This document shows positions 1 through 5,211 of a stretch of DNA of 5,211 bases, in pieces. Location of the stretch: the NCBI GenBank assembly GCA_009701945.1, contig WLJF01000059.1, positions 1-5,211 of the forward strand, read 5' to 3'. This DNA is from Actinomycetota bacterium (lineage in GTDB: Bacteria; Actinomycetota; Actinomycetes; Nanopelagicales; Nanopelagicaceae). Position 1 is the stretch's first letter; every line of letters begins with the position of its first letter. A program made the translations under genes and the position numbers. A model generated the notes under the pieces. The model worked only from the letters and a program-made list of their open reading frames with translations, was not told the origin of the DNA and did no database searches.

Positions 1-2623
1 AGATATCCACGAGATCTCCATCTGCATGAGCAATATCTTCAAGTTCAAGAACATTAAGTTCATCAGAGATTTGATCCTTCATATCTGCGGGCAGTGATGA
101 CCACCCTTGTGCTGAGATGAGTGCACGCTGCAGAGGCTGGCGAATCTTGATGGCAGATTCTGCGCGTGCAGCTCGTCCTAGTTCCACAACGCGACGCGTC
201 ATGGCAACTTGCTCATTGAGTTTGGCATTGACCAGAGATGAATTTGAGATTGGGAAATCTGTGAGGTGAACAGATGCAGCAGCACTCTTATCTGCAGGGC
301 GTACCAATACCTGCCATGTGTGCTCTGCGATAAAGGGAACCATGGGAGCAAGAAGTTGCGTCACCGTTGTCAGGCACTCATGCAAGGTTGCAAGGGCTGC
401 AACATCGCCATCCCAGAATCGCCGGCGTGAGCGTCGCACATACCAGTTTGATAAATCATCGATGAAGCGAGCCAAGACCCTTCCTGCATTCTGTGAATCA
501 AATTCGTTATAGGACTTATCAACCTCTGCGATGAGTGCATTGAGCTCACTGATAATCCACTGATCCATCATGGAGCGATCTTTGAGAGCTGGGCTCTGTG
601 ACAGCTCAAAGTTCGATGCCTCTGCATAGAGCGCATGGAATGAGATGGTGTTCCAATAGGTAAGCAAAGTTTTGCGGACAACGTCAGAGATTGCATCGTG
701 GCCTACGCGACGGGCAGACCATGGAGAGCCTGCTGCGAGCATGTACCAGCGGACAGCATCTGCGCCATGTTGATCCATAAGAGAAATTGGTTCAAGAACA
801 TTGCCTAGGTGCTTACTCATCTTGCGACCATCTTTATCAAGGATGTGGCCAAGGCAGAGAACGCTCTTATAAGAACTTTCATCAAAGACGAGAGTTCCGA
901 TAGTCATCAAGGTATAGAACCAACCACGAGTCTGATCGATTGCCTCACAGATGAAGTCAGCAGGGTAGGCAGCCTTGAACTTCTCAACTGAACCTGGCTT
1001 ATGTGGATAGCCCCACTGCGCAAAAGGCATTGCACCTGAGTCATACCAGCAGTCAATTACTTCAGGTACTCGAGTCATTGTTGCTGAACACTCAGCACAT
1101 GCAAAGGTAATGTCATCGACAAAGGGACGGTGTGGATCAAGGTTGCTTAACTCTTGGCCGGCAAGTGTTCCCAATTCTTTGAGTGAATCAACACAGACCT
1201 CATGCTTATTTTCACAGCGCCAGATGGGAAGGGGAGTGCCCCAATAGCGATTACGGGAAAGAGCCCAGTCGATATTGTTATTAAGCCAATCACCATAGCG
1301 GCCAGTTTTGATTGTCTCTGGATGCCAATCAGTCTTCTGATTTTCGCGGATCAATTCATCTTTGATTGAAGTTGTGCGGATATACCAAGAAGGTTGTGCG
1401 TAATAGATAAGTGCTGTGTGACAGCGCCAGCAATGTGGATACTCGTGCTCGTATGGCTGATGCTTATAGAGAGCCCCTGATGCTTTGAGCTCTTTTACGA
1501 GTGGCTTATCTGCCTCCTTAAAGAACATTCCACCAACGACAGGAGTCTCTGGAAGGAAAGTTCCATCAGGTGCAATGGGATTTACAACAGGAAGACCGTA
1601 TGAACGGCAGACAAGTAAGTCATCTGCTCCGAATGCGGGGGATTGGTGAACAAGACCTGTTCCATCTTCGGTGGTGACATATGTTGCAAGGACGATGAAG
1701 TGTGATTCAGGAATATCTAAGTAGTCGAAGGGGCGTTTGTAGGTTGTGCGCTCAAGATCTTTACCCTTGATTGTCTTGAGAATTTCATGCTCGCCGGCAA
1801 CCTTTGAGAGCAGTGGCTGTGCAACAACCAGGACTTCACTTACTTCTTCAAAAGTTGCCTTCACAACTACGTAATCCACATCTGGGTGGACGGCGACTGC
1901 GGTATTGGAGACAAGAGTCCACGGTGTTGTTGTCCACACGAGGAAGGAAGCTTTGAGTTCTGCTAGCTCTCCTGATGTTGCAGGAAAGCGAACGAAGACA
2001 GATGGATCTGTAACAGTTTCATATCCTTGAGAAAGCTCATGATCTGAAAGACCTGTTCCGCATCGTGGGCAATACGGTGCAACGCGATGGTCTTGAACAA
2101 GCAGACCCTTCTTCCAAATCTCTTTCAAACTCCACCAGACGCTCTCCACATATTCTGGAGCCATCGTCCAATAGGCTTCATCGAAATCAACCCAGAAACC
2201 CATGCGCTCTGTCATGGTGGTAAATGCATCAACGTGGCGTGTTACAGATTCACGGCACTTATCGTTAAATGGTGCGATGCCATATTTTTCAATATCGCCT
2301 TTTCCTGCAAAACCAAGTTCCTTCTCTACTGCAATCTCAACAGGAAGTCCGTGGCAATCCCAACCTGCTTTACGAGTGACGTATTTGCCCTTCATTGTTT
2401 GATAGCGAGGAAATACATCTTTAAATACACGCGCTTCAATATGGTGAGTACCAGGCATTCCATTTGCAGTGGGAGGGCCTTCATAAAATGTCCATGGAGT
2501 TCCACCAGCACGAGATTCAGTGCTCTTATGGAAGATGTCATTCTCGCGCCAGAAATCTAGAATCGAGTGTTCCATTGCAGGAAGATCTATCGCTGCAGGG
2601 ATTGCGCGAAATGGTGATGACAT
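1..2623 (-). CDS. ileS: Isoleucyl-tRNA synthetase (IleRS), 3' end beyond the window
   Basis: Cytoplasmic class I aminoacyl-tRNA synthetase that joins isoleucine to tRNA-Ile using ATP and edits valine. I see 874 codons from ATG 2623 without a stop; the family usually has about 1,040 residues, so roughly the last 160 are missing. The first signature motif is GTHH (residues 58-61) after GPPTANGMP, where most IleRS have HxGH. WDCHGLPVE follows. Cys185/188 and Cys398/401 look like one zinc site; Cys470, 509 and 512 may serve another. The CP1 editing domain shows TTTPWTL (231-237) and HQSPAFGADD (326-335), with His326 and Asp335 at the spacing of the family's editing residues. The second signature is KMSKH (601-605), and SNWYVRR near Trp727 marks the anticodon-binding domain. 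The start follows GGAGG by 7 bases. Similarity of the N-terminal part to type 2 IleRS is my inference. Translation is probably controlled by the T-box leader upstream. Confidence 0.97.
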   Translation of the reverse strand, partial: MSSPFRAIPAAIDLPAMEHSILDFWRENDIFHKSTESRAGGTPWTFYEGPPTANGMPGTHHIEARVFKDVFPRYQTMKGKYVTRKAGWDCHGLPVEIAVEKELGFAGKGDIEKYGIAPFNDKCRESVTRHVDAFTTMTERMGFWVDFDEAYWTMAPEYVESVWWSLKEIWKKGLLVQDHRVAPYCPRCGTGLSDHELSQGYETVTDPSVFVRFPATSGELAELKASFLVWTTTPWTLVSNTAVAVHPDVDYVVVKATFEEVSEVLVVAQPLLSKVAGEHEILKTIKGKDLERTTYKRPFDYLDIPESHFIVLATYVTTEDGTGLVHQSPAFGADDLLVCRSYGLPVVNPIAPDGTFLPETPVVGGMFFKEADKPLVKELKASGALYKHQPYEHEYPHCWRCHTALIYYAQPSWYIRTTSIKDELIRENQKTDWHPETIKTGRYGDWLNNNIDWALSRNRYWGTPLPIWRCENKHEVCVDSLKELGTLAGQELSNLDPHRPFVDDITFACAECSATMTRVPEVIDCWYDSGAMPFAQWGYPHKPGSVEKFKAAYPADFICEAIDQTRGWFYTLMTIGTLVFDESSYKSVLCLGHILDKDGRKMSKHLGNVLEPISLMDQHGADAVRWYMLAAGSPWSARRVGHDAISDVVRKTLLTYWNTISFHALYAEASNFELSQSPALKDRSMMDQWIISELNALIAEVDKSYNEFDSQNAGRVLARFIDDLSNWYVRRSRRRFWDGDVAALATLHECLTTVTQLLAPMVPFIAEHTWQVLVRPADKSAAASVHLTDFPISNSSLVNAKLNEQVAMTRRVVELGRAARAESAIKIRQPLQRALISAQGWSSLPADMKDQISDELNVLELEDIAHADGDLVDI

Positions 2624-2630
2624 AAAAAAT

Positions 2631-2658
2631 CCTCCAAGAAGTAAGACACTCTTGGAGG
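2631..2658 (-). promoter_or_regulatory. Shine-Dalgarno-sequestering hairpin of ileS, with terminator-like U tract
   Basis: A perfect 9-bp inverted repeat, CCTCCAAGA (2658-2650) with TCTTGGAGG (2639-2631), around a 10-base loop. The 3' arm contains GGAGG (2635-2631), the ileS ribosome binding site, 7 bases before ATG 2623. When this hairpin forms the site is masked, which is the off state of a translational T-box. After one A there is a run of six U (2629-2624), so the same hairpin also resembles an intrinsic terminator. I favour sequestration because of the masked site and the actinobacterial setting. Confidence 0.88.
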
Positions 2659-2689
2659 GACGAAGCTGATGAGCTTCGCGGTACCACCC
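2657..2689 (-). promoter_or_regulatory. T-box antisequestrator helix with UGGUACC bulge
   Basis: In the leader RNA, GGG (2689-2687) pairs with CCC (2659-2657), and a 7-bp helix (2678-2672 with 2667-2661) closes a four-base loop. Between them sits the 7-base bulge UGGUACC (2686-2680), the canonical T-box fold that is stabilised by an uncharged tRNA 3' end. It shares bases 2657-2658 with the sequestrator hairpin, so the two folds compete. The pairing was read directly; the mechanism comes from the T-box family. Confidence 0.88.
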
Positions 2690-2837
2690 GCCTTGTATCG
2701 AATAGCTGCTGCCTTCGATACCTCTTTATTACTTACATTCAGCTGGTTCTACCCCGCCTCAAAGAGGCGGATCTTCCAGCGTGCTCCGAAGGTGATGGCC
2801 TCATCAACGCACATTTCCTGCAAGGTCTTGCATGCGA

Positions 2838-2843
2838 AGTCTA
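2838..2843 (-). promoter_or_regulatory. Possible -10 box of the ileS promoter
   Basis: TAGACT (2843-2838 read on the minus strand) fits the TAnnnT form of a -10 box. It would place transcription start near 2831, about 20 bases before stem I of the T-box. No convincing -35 box lies 16-18 bases upstream. It is the best candidate I see between the leader and the divergent gene, but it rests on a short motif only. Confidence 0.3.
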
Positions 2844-2860
2844 AACCATGCGTGGCAAAG

Positions 2861-2889
2861 TTGGTTACGAGGGCAAAAACGCATAAGGT
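2861..2889 (+). promoter_or_regulatory. Promoter of the DksA-like gene, probably giving a leaderless mRNA
   Basis: TTGGTT (2861-2866) and TAAGGT (2884-2889) form a -35/-10 pair with a 17-base spacer. A start 7-8 bases after the -10 box falls at 2896-2897, exactly on the GTG codon proposed as the gene start. Leaderless mRNAs are common in actinobacteria. The boxes are directly visible; their use is inferred. Confidence 0.45.
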
Positions 2890-2896
2890 GCGCGGC

Positions 2897-3703
2897 GTGC
2901 CAGGAAAAAAGGTAGTGAAGAAGGCGGCTAAAAAAGCCCCTGCCAAGAAAGCGCCTGCAAAAAAGGTCGCTAAGAAGGCTCCTGCTAAGAAAGTTGCTAA
3001 GAAAGCGGCAGCAAAGAAGGCGGCCAAGAAAGCACCTGCAAAGAAGGTTGCAAAGAAAGCTCCCGCTAAGAAATCAATTCCCGTAAAGAAGGCGCCCGCA
3101 TCTAAATCTCATGGCCGTCCCTTCCCATCCAAGATTGGTAAGACAACTCTTACCGTTGATGAAAAGTCTCAGACAGTCTCTGTTGCAACTGTTGTTGCAC
3201 CATCTGCGGCACCGGTTGTTGAAGAGCGTCGTTTAGTAATGCCACCACCACCACGACCTGTGAAGAGTGGAAAGAAAGTTGCACCGCTGAAGCCCATCAA
3301 AGCTGCTCCAACACCTGTGACGGCTGATGCCAATGAAGCGCCATGGACTGCTGCTGAACTTAAATCAGTCCGCGCAGATATCTTTGCAGATCTTGAACGT
3401 CTGCGTCATGAGCTTGCAGTTGTAGAACGCGAGATGGATGAGCTCATTGCCGATTCTGGTGAAGGTGCTGGAGATGACCAGGCAGATTCTGGAACGAAAA
3501 CTTTCGAACGCGAGCATGAGATGTCACTTGTTATCAATGCTCGCGACATGGTTCTACAGACAGAACGCGCCCTTGAACGTATTGATGCAAAGACATATGG
3601 AAATTGTGAAGATTGCGGAGCAGCAATTGGTAAGGCACGTCTTCAGGTATTTCCTCGCGCAACCTTGTGCATGATCTGTAAGCAGAAGGAAGAGCGGCGC
3701 TAA
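2897..3703 (+). CDS. DksA/TraR-family C4 zinc-finger protein with histone-H1-like Lys/Ala-rich N-terminal tail
   Basis: Likely regulator acting on RNA polymerase through its secondary channel, as DksA does, with a basic tail that could bind nucleic acid. With the GTG start at 2897 it has 268 residues. Residues about 4-61 are AKK/PAKK repeats. A Pro/Val/Ala linker follows (about 62-145, including PPPPRP), then a helical pair (about 150-235) and a zinc finger with Cys237, 240, 258 and 261 (CxxC-x17-CxxC). The turn between the helices reads DQADSG (194-199), comparable to DPADRA at the DksA tip. E. coli DksA is about 151 residues; the extra length is tail and linker. The open frame extends back to ATG 2669, but that part lies antisense to the ileS T-box and looks like unconstrained sequence, so I reject it. 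GTG 2888 and GTG 2915 are alternative starts. A related protein occurs beside ileS and lspA in other actinobacteria. The family call is firm; the exact role is not. Confidence 0.88.
   Translation: MPGKKVVKKAAKKAPAKKAPAKKVAKKAPAKKVAKKAAAKKAAKKAPAKKVAKKAPAKKSIPVKKAPASKSHGRPFPSKIGKTTLTVDEKSQTVSVATVVAPSAAPVVEERRLVMPPPPRPVKSGKKVAPLKPIKAAPTPVTADANEAPWTAAELKSVRADIFADLERLRHELAVVEREMDELIADSGEGAGDDQADSGTKTFEREHEMSLVINARDMVLQTERALERIDAKTYGNCEDCGAAIGKARLQVFPRATLCMICKQKEERR
2906..3079 (+). repeat. Degenerate Lys/Ala/Pro coding repeats (KKAPAKK type)
   Basis: About 58 codons made of repeated 4-5 residue units such as KKAPA, KKVA and KKAA, like the tails of histone H1 and of mycobacterial HupB. Lysine and alanine codons vary between copies (AAG/AAA, GCA/GCT/GCG/GCC), so the repetition is kept at protein level rather than as exact DNA copies. 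Such tracts often change length between strains. Confidence 0.85.
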
Positions 3704-3704
3704 A

Positions 3705-4169
3705 GTGCGCCGATTGTTCGCAACTGCGTGGACTATCTGGCTCTTTGATTTTGCAACAAAGACGTGGGCTCTAGCTTCACTCTCATCCGAACCTAGAAAG
3801 ATCATTGGTTCATTCCTTCAATTCACCCTCGTTCATAATTCTGGTGCAGCATTTAGCTTTGCCACAGGATTCACACTCGCCTTCTCACTTCTAGCACTTG
3901 CAGTCGTTGTTGCTGTCATTTACTTCGCACCCAAGATCACTTCAGGTGGGTGGCAACTCACTATCGGCCTGCTTCTTGGGGGAGTTCTGGGAAATCTCAG
4001 CGATCGCATCTTCCGTGAGCCATCATTTTTAAGCGGCCATGTGATTGATTGGATTCAAATTCCCTCTTGGCCAGTCTTTAATATTGCAGATAGCGCTATC
4101 TGTGTTGCAGCGTTCATCGCATTTGTCTTATCGCTGAGAAATGTCCCACCCATTACACGGGTAGGGTAG
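3705..4169 (+). CDS. lspA: Lipoprotein signal peptidase (signal peptidase II)
   Basis: Inner-membrane aspartic peptidase that removes signal peptides from diacylglyceryl-modified prolipoproteins; it is the target of globomycin in this family. It has 154 residues, within the short end of the usual 150-200. Motifs in order: DFATK (15-19) in the first membrane segment, HNSGAAFSF (44-52), GGVLGNLSDR (92-101), GHVIDW (111-116) and FNIADS (125-130). Asp115 and Asp129 correspond to the catalytic pair. Four hydrophobic segments fall at about 5-25, 55-75, 84-102 and 124-145. The GTG at 3705 is the only start: an in-frame stop lies at 3672-3674 with no other start codon between. AAGGA (3686-3690) inside the previous gene is a possible ribosome site, though it is 14 bases away. 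One base separates the gene from the preceding stop, which suggests co-transcription and translational coupling. Confidence 0.96.
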   Translation: MRRLFATAWTIWLFDFATKTWALASLSSEPRKIIGSFLQFTLVHNSGAAFSFATGFTLAFSLLALAVVVAVIYFAPKITSGGWQLTIGLLLGGVLGNLSDRIFREPSFLSGHVIDWIQIPSWPVFNIADSAICVAAFIAFVLSLRNVPPITRVG

Positions 4170-4175
4170 CCACAT

Positions 4176-5114
4176 ATGACACGAGAACTCAGACAATTAA
4201 CTGTCCCCGAAGGCGTTGCAGGTGAGCGCATTGATAGTGCTTTGACGCGCGTTCTGGGTCTGTCTCGTACAGCAATCGTCAAACTTCTCGAAGATGGCGA
4301 TATCACTACAGATAATCGCGCCATGCAGAAGTCAGATCGCGTTGCAGCAGGCCAACTCATTGAAGTATTGATGCCAGCGCCTGTGAATCAAGATCCGATT
4401 CCACTGACTCCACTTGAGGGACTCACTGTTGTCTATAACGATGATGACATTGTGGTTATTGATAAGCCTGTGGGGTGTGCTGCGCACCCAAGTCCAGGAT
4501 GGATGGGACCAACCGTTGTTGGCGCTCTCATGGCAGCCGGTTACACAATCTCCACATCAGGACCCGCAGAACGTGCTGGGGTAGTTCATCGCCTTGATGC
4601 GGGAACCTCTGGGCTGATGATTATTGCTAAGACAGAAGCTGCATATCTAAAACTGAAAGAGATGTTTCGCGAGCACGATGTGGAGAAGACGTATCACGCA
4701 CTTGTGCAGGGACATATGGATCCTTCAACAGGAACAATTGATGCACCGATTGATCGCCACCCAAAGGAAGATCATCGCTTTGCAGTTGTTGCAACAGGTA
4801 AAGAGAGCATTACGCATTATGAAGTGATTGAGTATTACCGCTCTGTTTCCCTTGTGAAGGTTGAGTTAGAGACTGGGCGCACACATCAGATTCGCGTTCA
4901 CTTCTCAGCGCTCGGTCATCCACTCGTGGGAGATACGACATATGGCGCAGACCCTGTCTTAGGTAAGAAGATGAAGATGTCTCGACCTTGGCTTCATGCT
5001 CTTGAACTTCGCTTTAACCATCCCATCAATGGGAACCCGCTTGTGCTCACTGCGCCATACCCAGCCGACCTCCAGGCATCTTTGGCGTTGCTATCAGATG
5101 CGGTTCTGCCTTAG
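4176..5114 (+). CDS. rluD: RluA/RluD-family RNA pseudouridine synthase
   Basis: Cytoplasmic enzyme that converts uridines to pseudouridine in structured RNA. Among the RluA family, the S4-domain members include RluD (23S rRNA helix 69) and RluC, but which RNA this one modifies cannot be told from sequence alone, so the symbol is a homology label. It has 312 residues, a usual length. The S4 RNA-binding domain covers about 8-68 (GERIDSALTRVLGLSR). The catalytic domain begins near VVYNDDDIVVIDKP (85-98). The signature HRLDAGTSG (138-146) contains the nucleophile Asp141, and ETGRTHQIRVH (232-242) is the second conserved motif; GHPLVGDTTYG follows. It lies 6 bases after lspA. No strong ribosome site precedes ATG 4176 (only GGGTAGGG-like bases), so coupling to lspA translation is plausible. 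The lspA neighbourhood is common in both actinobacteria and other bacteria. Confidence 0.93.
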   Translation: MTRELRQLTVPEGVAGERIDSALTRVLGLSRTAIVKLLEDGDITTDNRAMQKSDRVAAGQLIEVLMPAPVNQDPIPLTPLEGLTVVYNDDDIVVIDKPVGCAAHPSPGWMGPTVVGALMAAGYTISTSGPAERAGVVHRLDAGTSGLMIIAKTEAAYLKLKEMFREHDVEKTYHALVQGHMDPSTGTIDAPIDRHPKEDHRFAVVATGKESITHYEVIEYYRSVSLVKVELETGRTHQIRVHFSALGHPLVGDTTYGADPVLGKKMKMSRPWLHALELRFNHPINGNPLVLTAPYPADLQASLALLSDAVLP

Positions 5115-5118
5115 GCGC

Positions 5119-5124
5119 TAATGT
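5119..5124 (+). promoter_or_regulatory. Possible -10 box before dnaE
   Basis: TAATGT matches TAnnnT and ends 9 bases before ATG 5134, which would give an almost leaderless dnaE transcript. No good -35 box is seen at normal spacing. The box lies in the loop of a small inverted repeat (GGCGC 5114-5118 with GCGCC 5126-5130) that has no following T run and so is not a clear terminator. No ribosome binding site precedes the start, which mildly favours the leaderless reading. Confidence 0.25.
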
Positions 5125-5133
5125 TGCGCCACC

Positions 5134-5211
5134 ATGTCATCTGAAGATTTTTCAGCTTCACGGGCATCGACGCAAGACTCGTTTGTACATCTTCATGTGC
5201 ATACCGAGTAC
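5134..5211 (+). CDS. dnaE: DNA polymerase III alpha subunit, first 26 codons only
   Basis: Start of the replicative DNA polymerase catalytic subunit. Only residues 1-26 are in the window. They end in SFVHLHVHTEY (16-26), the typical beginning of the N-terminal PHP domain; His21 and His23 are the first metal-binding pair of that domain. About 15 variable residues precede it, as is common for actinobacterial DnaE. ATG 5134 is the only ATG in this frame near the motif; ATG 5121 is in another frame. The gene follows the pseudouridine synthase after 19 bases. The family assignment rests on the short but highly characteristic motif and on the neighbourhood; the gene could be any DnaE paralogue, most likely the essential one. 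Confidence 0.88.
   Translation, partial: MSSEDFSASRASTQDSFVHLHVHTEY

Larger units (their letters stand above)
2624..2815 (-). promoter_or_regulatory. T-box riboswitch leader of ileS (Ile specifier, ultrashort stem I)
   Basis: RNA leader that binds uncharged tRNA-Ile and then exposes the ileS ribosome binding site. Reading the minus strand: a very short stem I (GUGC at 2812-2809 with GCAC at 2784-2781) encloses the specifier AUC (2796-2794), an Ile codon followed by a purine as usual. Stem II pairs GCUGG (2780-2776) with CCAGC (2746-2742), with S-turn-like AAGA and GUAGAA internal strands, and is capped by a 7-bp helix at 2754-2770. Stem III is a perfect 8-bp helix (2714-2721 with 2695-2702). 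The conserved T-box sequence GGGTGGTACCGCG lies at 2689-2677. No long stem I with distal loops is visible, which matches the actinobacterial ileS T-box class. UGGU would pair with tRNA 3' end ACCA, agreeing with discriminator A of tRNA-Ile. The 5' boundary is approximate. Confidence 0.93.

Noticed and set aside
2087..2560. Plus-strand open frame of 157 codons
   Set aside because: It lies wholly antisense to ileS, whose minus-strand translation here contains conserved synthetase motifs; no ribosome site or recognisable protein.
1..2623. Possible frameshift or pseudogene in ileS
   Set aside because: The minus-strand frame is open from 2623 to the window edge with all expected motifs in order; truncation is caused by the window only.
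2669..2896. N-terminal extension of the DksA-like protein starting at ATG 2669
   Set aside because: The region is the complement of the T-box stems, and a promoter with a matching GTG start lies downstream of it.
2749..3027. Minus-strand open frame of 92 codons rich in Ala and Phe
   Set aside because: It is the reverse reading of the Lys/Ala repeat and of the T-box leader. Repeats of AAG/GCN codons leave the opposite strand free of stops.
2906..3079. Repeated short units as a possible CRISPR or tandem DNA array
   Set aside because: There are no constant repeats with unique spacers; the repetition is in the protein (Lys/Ala/Pro) with varied codons, in frame with a good gene.
4055..4360. Minus-strand open frame of 101 codons across the lspA/pseudouridine synthase junction
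   Set aside because: Antisense to two well-supported genes and without any recognisable motif or start signal.
5114..5130. GGCGC/GCGCC hairpin as a terminator after the pseudouridine synthase gene
   Set aside because: The stem is only 5 bp and no T run follows; dnaE starts 4 bases later.

Overview
The window is a housekeeping stretch of an actinobacterial chromosome. The evidence is gene order (ileS, a DksA-like zinc-finger gene, lspA, an RluA-family pseudouridine synthase, dnaE), an ileS leader of the translational T-box kind, and a Lys/Ala/Pro-rich tail on the DksA-like protein. Base composition looks near 50% GC, low for the phylum. A streamlined freshwater lineage (acI / Nanopelagicales type) fits, but that placement is inference, not a computed result.

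Layout. Positions 1-2623 on the minus strand hold the first 874 codons of ileS (isoleucyl-tRNA synthetase); its 3' end lies outside the window. Positions about 2624-2815 on the minus strand hold its leader, a T-box riboswitch with an Ile specifier (AUC), stem II, stem III, a canonical T-box bulge, and a hairpin that masks the ileS ribosome binding site. A compact divergent promoter region lies at about 2815-2896. On the plus strand follow a DksA/TraR-type zinc-finger protein with a histone-H1-like N-terminal tail (2897-3703), lspA (3705-4169), an RluA/RluD-type pseudouridine synthase (4176-5114) and the first 26 codons of dnaE (from 5134). The plus-strand genes are 1 to 19 bases apart, so the first three at least look like one operon.

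How they work together. ileS charges tRNA-Ile, and its leader senses uncharged tRNA-Ile to switch on its own translation. The DksA-like protein probably acts on RNA polymerase and possibly on DNA. LspA matures lipoproteins, the synthase modifies rRNA or another structured RNA, and DnaE replicates DNA. They share growth-related housekeeping rather than one pathway.

I found no mobile element, CRISPR array, defence island or wholly new system. The points most worth a second look are the swapped active-site motif in IleRS (GTHH in place of HxGH, an arrangement linked to mupirocin hyper-resistance in type 2 IleRS), the expression platform of the T-box, which has both terminator-like and ribosome-site-masking features, the histone-tailed DksA-like protein with its acidic tip retained, and its likely leaderless GTG start, which moves the gene start out of the T-box.
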